From positions 3,969,455 to 4,033,454 of the forward strand of contig OZ022243.1 in NCBI GenBank assembly GCA_963978895.1: a DNA stretch of 64,000 nucleotides, written 5' to 3'. The notes below the pieces were generated by a model that was given only the letters and a program-made list of their open reading frames with translations, was not told the DNA's origin and did not search any database. The stretch comes from Erpobdella octoculata. Its lineage: Eukaryota > Annelida > Clitellata > Hirudinida > Erpobdellidae. The translations under genes and the position numbers were made by a program. Position 1 is the first letter of the stretch. Every line of letters begins with the position of its first letter. Of the stretch, positions 26,229-38,029 are shown one piece after another.

Positions 26229-27699
26229 GATATAGTTTACCTTTTAAAATAATATACGTAGAAACGTAGAAAGTACTAATAGCAGAAAACTAATCTCAAA
26301 TTACTATCACAGTAAAGGCTGAAGCGCTAACACTCACAAACCACGTGTACAAAAGAATGTAATTGAATCGTATTTATAGGCAGTGCACGTGAGCTGATTA
26401 ACTGATACTCGCATAGATATCTATAGATACTCGTCACAAGTAAATAACACGAGTAAATAAAAATATATATGTATATATGCCAATAATTATTTCCGCTTAA
26501 TTCTAGTGACGCTCTTCTCTATTCTCTAGATGTGTAAATTATTTCTTTTGATATTTTTTGAAGAGCGGAGGAAATATTTAACCCAAACTCAGGTGTGATT
26601 TTGTCACCATCAATATATTGATCTTTTTATGTGAAGATCAGGTGTCAAAAATGTAAACATTTCCAGGAAAAGTTAATTGGACCATCCAATAAAACCACAA
26701 TTCGTGGTTTTTTGTTGTGACCGACACACATAGGTATTAGATATCTAACATATTATTACATTATCTATGCTGACTCCATGGTCAAAACCATAATTTACCT
26801 TCACGACCTTCAGATCATAATCTGAATTTTTACGTCGTTGTGCAAAAAAAATGAAATAAATGTTTGGCATATACCTAGCTGTCTGAATTTCGGTTTTTTA
26901 ACATAATAAAGAAAAAAACAGATTTCAGGGATAAAAATAAAATGGAAAAACACGCACAGCTGTTCCCCAGACTCCAGACGAGTGCAATCGCGTGTCAGCT
27001 CGTACCTACCAACCTACTTGGATGAGCTTTCAATCGATTCTGCCGTGAACATTTTATTTAGATTACGTCTTTGCGTGTATGAAACCACGCATTTTTAGCT
27101 TAGTACAAATTGTAAAACTGATTTGATTTTTCAGTTTTGCATGACTACTAATATCTTTATAAGTAGGTATAGGTATACAGGATTTTTTCGGGTGGGGTAG
27201 CCGAAATAATTTTTTTTTTCAAAATTTATTTTATATTTCAATACTTTATTGTAAACAAGAGAACAATATAAAAAAAATGTTTTTAAACCAAATGCTTTTA
27301 TGTTATTAAAAACTCAAATTTTAAAATCAATTTTTTACATTCTAGTTGTCGAAAAATTTTTTTTTTTGCAAAACTAATTGCTTTGACACTTGCTTGCAGG
27401 ACATTTTGGTTGGTCAATCAGCAGCAAAATGTTGTTATGGTGCCGTTGATTTATTTTGGCATGCTCGAGGCTCAAGGAGATCTATGTGTTTTTCACTGCT
27501 TCTCACGTCGCTATGAAATACTAACTCAACTATAAGTCTCTGTTCCAAAAAGAATCAACACTACGCAATGGTCGTGTAGAGCTGATACAACAAAAGCTGT
27601 TTCGCAGAATTATCTTTAAATTCAAACTCAACTAAAATTCATTCGTCACCTAAACAAAACAAATTTTGCCCAAAGGCGACGGCGTGAAATGATATAGAG

Positions 27700-28220
27700 T
27701 TTTGAAGTTTTAACCGTTTAAAATAAGTTTTTAAAGAAGTTTTAAAGTCAATAGTTTCTGATATCCTGATGGAAGAGGGTAGGCCATTCCAGGCGATTGG
27801 AGCTACAACAAAAAAAGCTCTTCTCGAGTAATTATGACAAAACAGGGAACAGTTAGGTCGCGACGAGATGATGAACGGAGTCTGCGTCTTTCCGGGCAGT
27901 CCGAACAGGGATTTATAAGATCGAGCAGGTAAGTTGGGAAGCTGTTTTGAAGAATATTGTAAGTGAGGTGTTAGTAGTTCATAAGAAATTCTGGACTAAA
28001 TAGGAAGCCAGTGCAGTTGAAGGAGGGTAGGGGAGATGTGTTCACGGGTTGGTGCACCAACCACCAGGCGGGTGGTGGAATTAAGAGCACTCGTATAAGG
28101 ATGAGAGTTGAAACGGGGAGGCCAGCCAGAATTCCATTACATTCATCCAGTCTTGAGAGAACAAAGCTCGGCTGAGAATCTTGAGACAGGACTGGTCCAG
28201 AGATGATCTTATCTGTCAAA
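27700..28220 (-). mobile_element. Degraded CR1/L2-like LINE, C-terminal reverse transcriptase region
   Basis: On the minus strand 28,220-27,970 reads VLSRLDECNGILAGLP, then after a frameshift RLVVGAPTREHISPTLLQLH and WLPI, both classic words of the C-terminal part of CR1/L2-clade reverse transcriptases. Further on (about 27,820-27,700) FFVVAPIAWNGLPSSI and FKTSLKTYFKRLK match the usual tail. Frameshifts and gaps make it a dead copy. It lies 1.5 kb upstream of GPD1. Confidence 0.8.
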
Positions 28221-28334
28221 TGCAGCGAATGTGAAAAAAGCAGGCACGGGATACTGAGGATATATGTTTATTGAAATCCTTGATCAAATTGCTCATAACG
28301 GAGATGAACTGGCCAATTTACTTTTTAAGAGAGC

Positions 28335-28458
28335 AGGGGGACTTCCATCACCACACTGCACAGGGGCCTCCACCACCATACTGCACAGGGACCTCCACCA
28401 CCATACTGCACAGGGGCTTCCACCATCACACTGCACAGGAGCCTCCACTAGACTAAAT
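28335..28458 (+). repeat. 25-bp minisatellite
   Basis: About five copies of a unit containing CACAGGGGCCTCCACCACCA, at 28,334, 28,359, 28,384, 28,409 and 28,434. It is followed by GGCCCAC-rich sequence of unknown origin. Confidence 0.8.
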
Positions 28459-29015
28459 CCGGCCTTGACAGGGGGCCCACTTCACCGTCAAATCGGGCCC
28501 ACCTACCTATAAAAAGGCCCACTCAAACCTCTGAAGCTTTAGCTTATCACGTTTCCAACTATTTTTAGGGCCCAATTTTCATCTCTTGGAGGCCCAGAAC
28601 TACTTCGTGGAACCCGCTCAAGTCAGGGGGTCAATGGTCCCTTCTCCCCAATTGACGTCCCTGTTTACCATTATAACTAATTACTAATTATAACAGCACA
28701 ACATTATTTTTGTTTTATTTATTTTATAGTTGTTTCAATAATGATCAATGTGAATATTTTTAGAGTTTTAATGATCAAAGATCATCAATATATGGAAATA
28801 AACTGAAACACTGCTTTATACTTTCGGACATTGGCGAAAAAGCCCGCCGAGGTGGCTCAACATGTTATTGCGCGAAAATAGATCCACAACAGCGTAATAT
28901 GCATAGATATATATGGTAATATGACTGTTGGCTACGATACGCTAGGGACTCGGATTTGTAGCATATATTTTCCTAATAAATTGTATTAGAGTATCGGTTT
29001 GATTAAACGATTGTG

Positions 29016-30476
29016 ATGGAAGTTACCGATTTGCAGGACGGCAAATCCACTTTGATACTAGGCGGTCATCGCTACCGACGCGAAAGAATCAATCAAGACG
29101 ATTCTGTATCGTGGAAATGTACACGCCGCAAATGTACTGGCAGAATAAAGAAGTTTGTTGATGGAGGATCTATCTTGGTAAAAGAGCATAATCACGAATC
29201 CGAAGTTGTCGACGACGAAATCGATAACATAAGACGACTCATCGGTGCTCCAGAAATAGAGAAAAAGAACGACGAAGTGATTCGCGCTAACAAAATAAAA
29301 AGATCTGTTGGGGATGATGAATGTAGCCTTGGCTCTACAGTTGGCGAAATTGAAATAAAAAACGTTAAGGCCGAACTCGGCCAATGTGATATCAATACAG
29401 TTGAAAACAATAACCAAGTCATTTTTGAGAGCTCATTGGCAACTAATTGGTTATCGTCGTCGTCTAATATCAAAATGAGTAGAAAAAGAACACATGACAT
29501 TGCATTCGTTACCAATCAAAAGACTGCACAAATTCCAGAACGGCTAAAAATAACCAGTGGCGGCGACAATTTTTTACTGTGGGATTCGGGCGAAGAGGAT
29601 GTACAGCGTATATTAATCTTTTCCACCCAGGCAAACCTTGACACGCTTGAAGACAACCGCCACTGGGTTATGGATAACAAAATTAAACTAGCGACTTCGA
29701 TCGGGTTTCAGTTGCTCATAATTCATGCATTAGTTAATAATCATGCACTACCAATGGTTTATGTTTTGATGCAGTCAAGGACGGAAGCCGACTACGAACG
29801 GGTTTTCCACAGAATCTTGTATAATCAATCCACGTTGGCACCCGTGAGCATCTATGTAGATTTTGAGAGGCCATGTTTCCAGGCAGCCACTAAAATGTTC
29901 CCTCAAGCCAGCATCACTGGATGTTTCTTCTATCTTGGACAGTTTCTCTGGCGTAAGATTCAAGACGAAGGTTTGGAAACCAATTATGTCGAAGATGAAA
30001 ATGTCAGAATGTTTTCAAAAATGCTTCTCGCTTTGAGTTTCGTGCCGCCGGAAGATGTCACAAAATCGTTTGAAGAGCTGAGTGACAGTCTACCTGATAT
30101 ACTGTGTCCTGTTTATGATTACTTTGAGGATACGTTTATTGGACGACTCAGGCGCAGTGGTCGCTCACCTCCACTCTTTTCAATACCGATATGGAACATG
30201 CGGGCGAGCGTAGAAAATGGTCTGCTTCTGGCCAACAGCTCCATCGAAGGCTGGCACAACGTCTTCCAATCTGCTCTTTCGAATCAGCGCCCGGGCGTCC
30301 ACGAGCTTATTGAACATGTCCGATCTGAACAAAACTTTACCGAACAGCAGCTGGCTCGCTTAAGAACCAGCAACCGAAGTGCGATGATTTTGCGACTTGG
30401 CGAACTGCTGCCTTCCTATGTAAGCGAGCAGAAACAGAATTATCTCAAGGATGTGGCACTTAGCATTGAACTCTAA
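29016..30476 (+). CDS. FLYWCH zinc-finger / MULE transposase-like protein, intronless
   Basis: One uninterrupted frame of 486 residues from ATG 29016 (an in-frame GTG three bases upstream is not needed). Residues about 16-60 form a FLYWCH-type zinc finger: GGHRYRR, then Cys35, Cys40, His58 and His60 as ligands. Residues about 215-345 match the MULE transposase core: WVMDNKIKLA where active transposases usually have a DGTFK-like Asp, then MVYVLMQSRTEADYERVF, VSIYVDFERPCFQAA (second Asp), ITGCFFYLGQFLWRKIQ. The end has SSIEGWHNVFQSAL and HVRSEQNFTEQQLAR, also usual for the family. It is intact, intronless, has AATAAA at 30584-30589, and no terminal inverted repeats were found by eye. Either a recently mobile Mutator-like copy or a domesticated gene. 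Confidence 0.85.
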   Translation: MEVTDLQDGKSTLILGGHRYRRERINQDDSVSWKCTRRKCTGRIKKFVDGGSILVKEHNHESEVVDDEIDNIRRLIGAPEIEKKNDEVIRANKIKRSVGDDECSLGSTVGEIEIKNVKAELGQCDINTVENNNQVIFESSLATNWLSSSSNIKMSRKRTHDIAFVTNQKTAQIPERLKITSGGDNFLLWDSGEEDVQRILIFSTQANLDTLEDNRHWVMDNKIKLATSIGFQLLIIHALVNNHALPMVYVLMQSRTEADYERVFHRILYNQSTLAPVSIYVDFERPCFQAATKMFPQASITGCFFYLGQFLWRKIQDEGLETNYVEDENVRMFSKMLLALSFVPPEDVTKSFEELSDSLPDILCPVYDYFEDTFIGRLRRSGRSPPLFSIPIWNMRASVENGLLLANSSIEGWHNVFQSALSNQRPGVHELIEHVRSEQNFTEQQLARLRTSNRSAMILRLGELLPSYVSEQKQNYLKDVALSIEL

Positions 30477-31863
30477 TTGACTATGTATTTATCTTTTACA
30501 TTTACGATATTTTTTTTTTATGTGGGCTGTGACTAAATCCTTGAATTCAGGGTTTGTTTTGATTGTATTTGAGCATATAAAGAAATAAAATTTGATAGAT
30601 ATTTTCTGACTCTAGTGTGCCAGTATCTTGACAATGTCATGGTATAATTACTACGAAGCAGGACTCTTGATTGCCGTTGTCTTATCGACGGCTGACTTAA
30701 TGCGACTGCTTTGATGCTGGATGTTTTGCCACCGTAGCGGTTTTTTGCGTTCAGTTAAAAGCCATCTCGTTTTAATTAATTTACTACTTTCGGGTTTTTA
30801 TATTGTTTTTATCTCGCATTTGTCTCTCCCTCTTTATTTCTTATCTTCCTTTCTCGCTCTCCCGCTCCCTTTCTTTCATCCTCTCCTTCCTAACTTCTTT
30901 TTGCCCATAAAACACAAAATAGATTTGTTAGAAGTTGCTTGAAACTTTCTTTAAACTTTGTTACCTAAACTAAATTTGAATTTTGTTACGCAATATCCTT
31001 TGATGTTCGTACATAGGCATTTTTGGCTGAGGAGGTTTTTTGTCCATAAAAGTTTTTTTCAAAACTTTCCTATATTTTTCTCTTCATGGCAAATCTCGTT
31101 GAAATTGGTACAGCCGTTTGGATTTTTATAAAGGACACAGTCATTTTTAAATCTATATATATAAATGAAATTATGTCTGCCTGTCTGTGTGTCCTTTATG
31201 CATTGCTACACCATTCATCCGATTGTAATGAAATTTTCACACAATCTTGAGAGTCGATGGGGGAATGTTTTTGTGAAAAAATTGAAAGCGGTCATAAAAT
31301 GAGCGTAGCGGGAGAGCGAACAGGAACTGGAGAATAAGCGGGAATGGAAGAGCAAGGGAAAGCGAGAGAAAAGAAACAATAGAAAAACTCCGGGCAATGC
31401 CGTGTACTCACCGACTGATAATCAACGCCAACCTGAATCGCCTCATCCTATGAGCATGAAATTTTGAACTTATGTTACTTCTATAGCGTAAGCACCTACT
31501 AAGAAAGGGTTTTTTTCATTTTTCTTCGGAGGAGTAAAACCTTTTTCTCAAAAAAATGCTTTATCTCAAAAATGTAAAAGCTTCGAAATTTTATATCTAT
31601 ATTCTTTACAGAATAAAAAGAAAACCTTCTACTAAAAAAACTGAAAATGCTCCACCTGTGGAAGTCAATATTAGGATTCAACTTAAAAATAAGAATGCAC
31701 GTTTTTTTATCATTTTGCTTCCGTGACCTCAAATGTGGGCTGGAAAATAAGATTGTTTGCTTAAAAATTCAAAAACTAAAAATTTCAAAGTCCTGAAACT
31801 CAGTATCTAGATTCTCTTAAAAAATAAAAAGAACCAATTTCACAATTTTTTTTTAAATTTGAC
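30477..31863 (+). repeat. Helentron-like repeat fragments
   Basis: After the FLYWCH gene 3' UTR, words typical of the repeats nearby appear: a CTTTATGCATTGCTACACCA region with ATTCATCCGAT and TTTTCACACAATCTTGAGAG near 31,195-31,255, and from about 31,398 a diverged copy (TAATCAACGCC, CGCCTCATCCTA, TAGCGTAAGCACC) of the family that forms the palindrome at 33,289-36,078. This older copy appears to continue after the hAT insertion, from 36,227. Confidence 0.6.
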
Positions 31864-32049
31864 TTCCGGGCCAGAGGCGGCGATTCAGCGAAATCTTGGG
31901 GGGGGGGGGGAGGGGTGAAGATTTTTTAAGTGTAACCTAGAGAATCTTCAAACTCAAATGACCATGCCAATATACACTAGTATGTTGTATTTTCATGTAA
32001 AACATCATATTAATTAAAATAGTATACAGAAATATTAACTTTTATTTAA

Positions 32050-32955
32050 TACTAGCGGGGTTACCCGGCGTTGCCCGGGGTTTTTAGAGGTTTTTCTAAT
32101 GTTTGTCTCTCTCGCTCCCGTTTCCTTCTCCACTTTCCCGTTTTCGTCGCGTTCCCGGTCGCTTTTCCGCTCTCGGTCGTTTTCCAGCTCCCGGTCGCTT
32201 TCCCGCTCAGAAGTTTTGTTATCGATTTTCTCTCTTGCTCGCGTTTCCTTCCAAGCTTGCTCTCCCGATTCCAGTCGCTTTCCGCATTCCCGGTCGCTTT
32301 CCGCGTTCCCGATTCCAGTCACTTTCCGCGTTCCCGGTCGCTTTCCGCGTTCCCGGTCGCTTTCCCGTTCCCGGTCGCTTTCCCGTTCCCGGTCGCTTTC
32401 CTGTTCCCAGTCGCTTTCCCGTTCCCGGTCGCTTTCCCGTTCCCGCTCACGCTTGCTTTCCCGTTCCCGGTCATGCTTGCTCTCCCATTCCCGGTCACGG
32501 TTGCTCTCCCGTTCCCGTTCCCGTTCACGCTCATTTTCTCTTTTCCATTCTTTCAAAACTTCTGTTAGCCTATAAAACGTAAAATAGATTTGCTAAGACT
32601 ATATATATAAATGAATGTTTGTGGGTTAGTTTGTCTATTATAGAAACGGGAAAGCGACCCGGAACGGACAGCGAGCGGGAACGGAAAAGCAAGCGTGAGC
32701 GGGAATGGGAAAGCAAACGTGAGCGGGAACGGGACAGCGACCTGGAACTGGAAAACGACCGGGAGCGGGAAAGCGACCGGGAGCGGGAAAGCGACCGGGT
32801 AGCGGGAAAGCGACCGGCAGCGGGAAAACGACCGAAAACGGGAAAGCGAACAGGAGTGGGAAAGCAGGTGGGAAAGGAAACGGGAAAGAAAGAGACAAAC
32901 ATTAGAAAAACCTCTAAAAAAAACCCCGGCAACGCCGGGTATCTCCGCTAGTACA
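32050..32955. mobile_element. Inverted pair of Helentron-like elements with CCCGGTCGCTTTCC repeats
   Basis: Left arm from about 32,052 (CTAGCGGGGTTACCCGGCGT) through TTTTTAGAGGTTTTTCTAAT and an 18-bp tandem repeat (CGTTCCCGGTCGCTTTCC). Right arm is the reverse complement from about 32,640 to 32,955, ending AACGCCGGGTATCTCCGCTA. The short C/G-rich hairpin beside CTAG resembles 3' ends of Helentron-type non-autonomous elements. The Arg/Ser-rich and Asp/Arg/Glu-rich open frames are products of the tandem repeat. Confidence 0.6.
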
Positions 32956-33029
32956 TACATAAACACACACACAGACACACATACATGCACATACACATAC
33001 ATACATACATACATACACACATACATACG

Positions 33030-33144
<115 letters not shown>

Positions 33145-33288
33145 CCCGCTCGCTCACCCGCTCCGCTCCGCTCATTTTGTGACGGATTTCAAATTTTTTT
33201 TTTATTTGACTTTCCCCTTGACTCTCAAGGTTGTGTGAAAATTTCATTACGATCGGATGAATGGTGTAGCAATGCCTAAAGGACATCT

Positions 33289-36078
33289 ATATATATAAAA
33301 GAACATGTCCTGACTGACTGACTGACTGACTGACTGACTGACTGACTGACTGACTGACTGACTGACAGATGACTGACTGATAATCAACGCCGAGCTCAAA
33401 CGCCTCATCCTAGGAACGTGAAATTTGGAACTTATATTACTTTTATAGCGTAAACATCCGCTAAGAAAGGATTTTTAAAAATTTTGCTCCTGAGGGGAAA
33501 AAACTGGAAAACAAACTCTTTTCTAAAACAATGTATATCTCGAAAACCAAAAATGAGGAGATTTTGAAATTTGGTATATAGATTCTTTTTGAAAAATAAA
33601 AAGATACGTGTTTCACCATTTTTTGAAAATTCGGTTTCCCGGATCTCAAATGTGGGTTGGAAAATTGGGTTATTTGGTTTTTAAAGTAGCTGCTACTCAA
33701 AAACTGTGAATGCTACAGGAGTGAAAATTAGTATTTAGTTTCTACTCCAAAAATAATGAAATACGTGTTTCAGCATTTTTTGAAAATTTGGTTTCCAGGA
33801 CTTCAAATGTGGGGTGGAAAATAGGGTTATTTGTTTTTTAAAGTAACTGCTACTCAAAAACTGTAAATACCACAGATGTAAAAATTAGTATTTGGTTTCT
33901 ACTCCAGAAATAATGATATACGTGTTTTACCATTTTTTGAAAATTTGTTTTCCAGTTCCAGGACCTCAAATGTGAGGTGGAAAAAAGGTTATTTGATTTT
34001 AAAATAACTGCTACTCAAAAACTGTAAGTGCTACATATGTGAAAAATAGTATTTTGAGGTTTTGTGCCGGTTAAAAGTAAATGAGTTCAGTTTATCACCG
34101 GACGGACGGGCCAAGCCGTTATTTTAGGGTCTTCATACGGCCCTGCCCAAACCTTAAATCAAGGTGGGACGGGCCGAGATTTTTAACCAAGTATATAGAC
34201 ATTTTAGTGATTTTAGGGTGTTCAGGCTAAACGTGAAGTCAAGGTGGGACGGGCCGAAGTTTTTCATCAAGTATATAGAACTTCTAGGCCTGTAAAAACG
34301 GGCCGGGCCCATATTAGACGGGCCGTGCCGGGCCAGAAATTTCGGTTTTTGAAACGGGTTGGGCCAAGTTGTCGACTGGCCGAGCCGAGACCTAAAAAAT
34401 TGATCCGTGCAGTACTCTACTATGTATGCATGGTTCAAATTCTCAAATTTCATGCGAGCGAAGCCGCTACGGGCACTGCTAGTTAATATATATACAAACA
34501 TTCATTTTTATATATATAGATTGAACACAGACAAAAAGTTTAAAATATGAATATAACAAAGTTTATCTAAAAGATTGAAAAATATTAGCAGAGATATATG
34601 ATATAACTAAGTAGATATAATTCAACTAGCAGTGCCCGTAGCGGCTTCGCTCGCATGAAATTAGAGAATTTGAACCGTGCATACATAGTAGAGTGCTGCA
34701 CGGATCAATTTTTAGGTCTCGGCTCGGCCCGTCGACAACTTGGCCAGCCCGTTTCAAAAACCGAAATTCCTGGCCAGGCACGGCCCGTCTACTATGGACC
34801 CGGCCCGTTTTTACAGGCATAGAAGTTCTATATAATTGATGAAAAACTTCGGCCCGTCCCACCTTGACTTCAGGTTTAGCCCGGCCCGTCTGAACATCAT
34901 AAAAACACTAAAATGTCTATATACTTGGTTAATAATCTTGGCCCGTCCCACCTTGATTTAAGGTTTGGGCAGGGCCGTATGAAGACCCTAAAATAACGGC
35001 TTGGCCCGTCCGTCCGGTGATAAACTGAACTCATCTACTTTTAACCGGCACAAAACCTCAAAATACTAATTTTCACATCTGTAGCACTTACAGTTTTTGA
35101 GTAGCAGTTATTTTAAAATCAAATAACCCTTTTTCCACTTCACATTTGAGGTCCTGGAAACCAAATTTTCAAAAAATGTTGAAACTCGTATATCATTATT
35201 TTTAGAGTAGAAACTAAATACTAATTTTACTTTTGTAGCATTTACAGTTTTTGAGTAGCAGTTACTTTAAAAACCAAGTAACCCTATTTTCCACCCCATA
35301 TTTGAAGTCCTGAAAACCAAATTTTCAAAAAATGGTAAAACACGTATATCATTATTTCTGGAGTAGAAACCAAATACTAATTTTTACTCCTGTAGCATAT
35401 ACAGTTTTCGAGTAGCAGTTACATTAAAAACCAAATAACCTTATTTTTCACCCCACATTTGAGGTCCTGGAAACCAAATTTTAAAAAAATGGTAAAACAC
35501 GTATATCTTTATTTTTAGAATAGAAACTAAATACTAATTTTTACATCTGTGGTATTTACAGTTTTTGAGTAGCAATTACTTTAAAAAACAAATAACCCTA
35601 TTTTCCACCCCACATTTGAAGTCCTGGAGACCAAATTTTCAAAAAATGCTAAAACACGTATTTCATTATTTTTGGAGTAGAAACTAAATACTAATTTTTA
35701 CTCCTGTAGCATTCACAGTTTTTGAGTAGCAGCTACTTTAAAAACCAAAAAACCCAATTTTCCAACCCACATTTGAGGTCCAGGAATCCGAATTTTCAAA
35801 AAATGGTGAAACACGTATCTTTTTATTTTTCAAGAAGAATCCATATACCAAATTTCAAAATCTCCTCATTTTTGGTTTTCGAGATATACATTGTTTTAGA
35901 AAAAAGTTTGTTTTCCAGTTTCTTCCCCTCAGGAGCAAAATTTTCAAAAATCCTTTCTTAGCGGATGCTTACGCAATAAAAGTAATATAAGTTCCAAATT
36001 TCACGTTCCTAGGATGAGGCGTTTGAGCTCGGCGTTGATTATCAGTCAGTCAGGACATGTTCTTTTATATATATAGAT
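33289..36078. mobile_element. Large palindrome: two tail-to-tail copies of a Helentron-like element
   Basis: Arm A (about 33,289-34,483) starts TCTATATATATAAAAGAACA, has a (CTGA)n run at 33,309-33,365, TAATCAACGCCGAGCTCAAA, tandem copies of a unit of about 150 bp (TACTCAAAAACTG, AAATTTGGTTTCC, TTCAAATGTGGGG), and ends GAAGCCGCTACGGGCACTGC then TAGT. Arm B (about 34,625-36,078) is its reverse complement, longer because it carries more of the 150-bp units. About 140 bp of AT-rich DNA separates the arms. There is no coding region. The ends suggest a HINE/Helentron family; the assignment is inference. Confidence 0.7.
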
Positions 36079-36226
36079 ATGTATGAAAAATACTACGTTT
36101 ATCAACTAATCTAAATACTCAATCGTGAATTAGCCAATAAAAATATTTTTTCTATTGGGTGGAAAAAATCTTGGAGGGGGATCCGTCTCTCCCAAGCCCC
36201 CCTCAATCGCCGCCTCTGTTCCGGGC

Positions 36227-37290
36227 TCTGAGAATTTGTGCCTGTTAAAACTTACTGGGTCCAGCTTAGCACGGACAGGCCCTCGACTTTTGTGCTTATA
36301 AAACAGATCGAATTTTGTGCCTATGTAACGGGCGAGCTATGAGATTGTCTGTTTATGAAATGAGCCGGACCAGGTCTCAAAACATCGTGCGGGGCTCTAT
36401 GATGATGGTTTAAATTCTCTCATTTTTAAAATAATAAGATACGTGATTCATTATTTTTCAGAAAATTAGTTTTCGAGCTTCGGGGGTTTGTGCAGGCATG
36501 ACCTATTTTAAGAGTGGAGTCCAAACCAACAATTGTGGACTCCAAGGCATGAAAATGTGGAGTCCAATTTTATCTATTTTAAAGTGTCTTTGCTGAATTT
36601 ACTTCAATTTTAAAATTTTATTAATTTGTTTCTTTATATTTTTATTTCGTTTCACTTCTAGATTTCAGCAACAGAAACAAGACTCTTAATTAACCACTAC
36701 TTTAATTTACTATCTATAATTTAGTTATCTGAAATCACTTTTAAAATGTTACTTCTCTGAACTTTGTATTTCCAGTTTTAGAGTGCAGAAGGTGGCAAAC
36801 TACTCGGTTTAATTTTTATTGAATTTTTATTGAAATAAATTCGATTAAATTGTGTAAATAAGTATGAAAAAACTATAAAAGGCCAAGTGCCATTCTCTTC
36901 GCGAAAAAAGGTTTGTAATACTTGCAACAATGTCTTTTTTAAATTATTACAGCATAAAATGCCGTTCCAAGTGTCCGAAAATGGGTTCCATTATAGTCCA
37001 TTTACACCTAAATGCTCCCAAAAGTTTACAACGTTCCCACAGACCCCCTAGTCGCTGATGGCTCGCTTCGCTCACTTTTTCAACATTGTAGGGAATGTGG
37101 AGTCCAAAAAATTCCTTAAAATAATCCCTGGGTTTGTGTCCCGTTAAAATTGGCTAGGTCCCGTTCAGCACGGGCCGGGCCGGACCGCTTCGATTTCTGG
37201 GCCTAAGATATGGGCTGGTGGTGCGGGTCTGGAACTTTGTGCATATCTTCATTTTTCTCTTCCTCCTCCCTTGTTCTCTCTCATTTTCTC
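36227..37290 (+). repeat. Continuation of the older repeat copy plus unclassified repeat
   Basis: From 36,227 the text (TTTGTGCCTGTTAAAACTTA, GGGTCCAGCTTAGCACGGAC) continues the family split by the hAT element. From about 36,510 to 37,120 words around TGGAGTCCA recur at both ends, suggesting another inserted element without clear borders. No gene was seen. Confidence 0.45.
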
Positions 37291-37297
37291 CTCTCTG

Positions 37298-37387
<90 letters not shown>
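37291..37387. repeat. (CT)n microsatellite
   Basis: About 48 CT units, nearly perfect. Confidence 0.95.
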
Positions 37388-37390
<3 letters not shown>

Positions 37391-37738
37391 ATTTTTTTCT
37401 TTCTCCCTCTCTATTTTCCCGGCATTTTATTTATTTCAAAAAAATTTTTTTAAAAATGATATTTTTTGAATTTATATATGTACATACATATATGTACATA
37501 TTTATTTAATTGTATTTGATTTGTTTTTGTTTTACAGCATATACAATTATTATTTTTAATTAAATAAATGTTTTTCAAAAAATTTTCAAACTTTAAAAAT
37601 GCATTGTCATTAAGAGTGAGACTATAATACAAATTCCAGCTTGATTGGATGACGGGAAGTTAGTTAATTTTAACTTTTTAAGGTTTGCAAACATTCAAGT
37701 AAGCAAACTAGACCGGTGGTGAAGTCAACATAAGGGAC

Positions 37739-38029
37739 TTAAAAATGTAGAAAATAAATAATAATTACGATAACTATGCTGTAATTGAAGTCTGTGGAAG
37801 CGTTCGTAATGAATTTCCGGTGGTTAGCGAAACTATTTGTTGCGTGGAGCTCGATTAGCTTGAGGCCATATAACATAACATATAATATAGCAATCCTGCT
37901 AGCCAATAGAGTAAACACTAACAACCACATGTTGGAACAAAATTTATTTTTTTCAATAATTTGATTCAAACTTTCGAACGCAGACGTTATCTTTGCCTTA
38001 TATTTGTTTTTTTCTTCATGATATTGCAC
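37739..38029 (-). CDS. Weak hypothetical membrane ORF
   Basis: An open minus-strand stretch of about 96 residues with a polar start (EEKNKYKAKITSAF), one strong hydrophobic segment (WLLVFTLLASRIAILYVML) and a second at the very end. The upstream frame stays open a little further without an ATG, so if real it would be a downstream exon. I recognise no family and see no clear acceptor. Confidence 0.2.
   Translation of the reverse strand: MQYHEEKNKYKAKITSAFESLNQIIEKNKFCSNMWLLVFTLLASRIAILYVMLYGLKLIELHATNSFANHRKFITNASTDFNYSIVIVIIIYFLHF

Larger units (their letters stand above)
26229..29015. other. GPD1 upstream region and gene-free stretch
   Basis: Contains the GPD1 promoter area (no clear TATA), AT-rich DNA, a LINE remnant at 27,700-28,220, a short minisatellite at 28,335-28,458 and the immediate upstream region of the FLYWCH gene. 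No other gene was seen. Confidence 0.5.

Noticed and set aside
26685..26715. Small hairpin AAAACCAC/GTGGTTTT upstream of GPD1
   Set aside because: An 8-bp A/T-rich stem of this kind is expected by chance in several places of a window this size.
34154..34862. Mirror ORFs of 80-115 residues on both strands
   Set aside because: They are the same non-coding repeat read in the two arms of the palindrome, with no conserved protein features.
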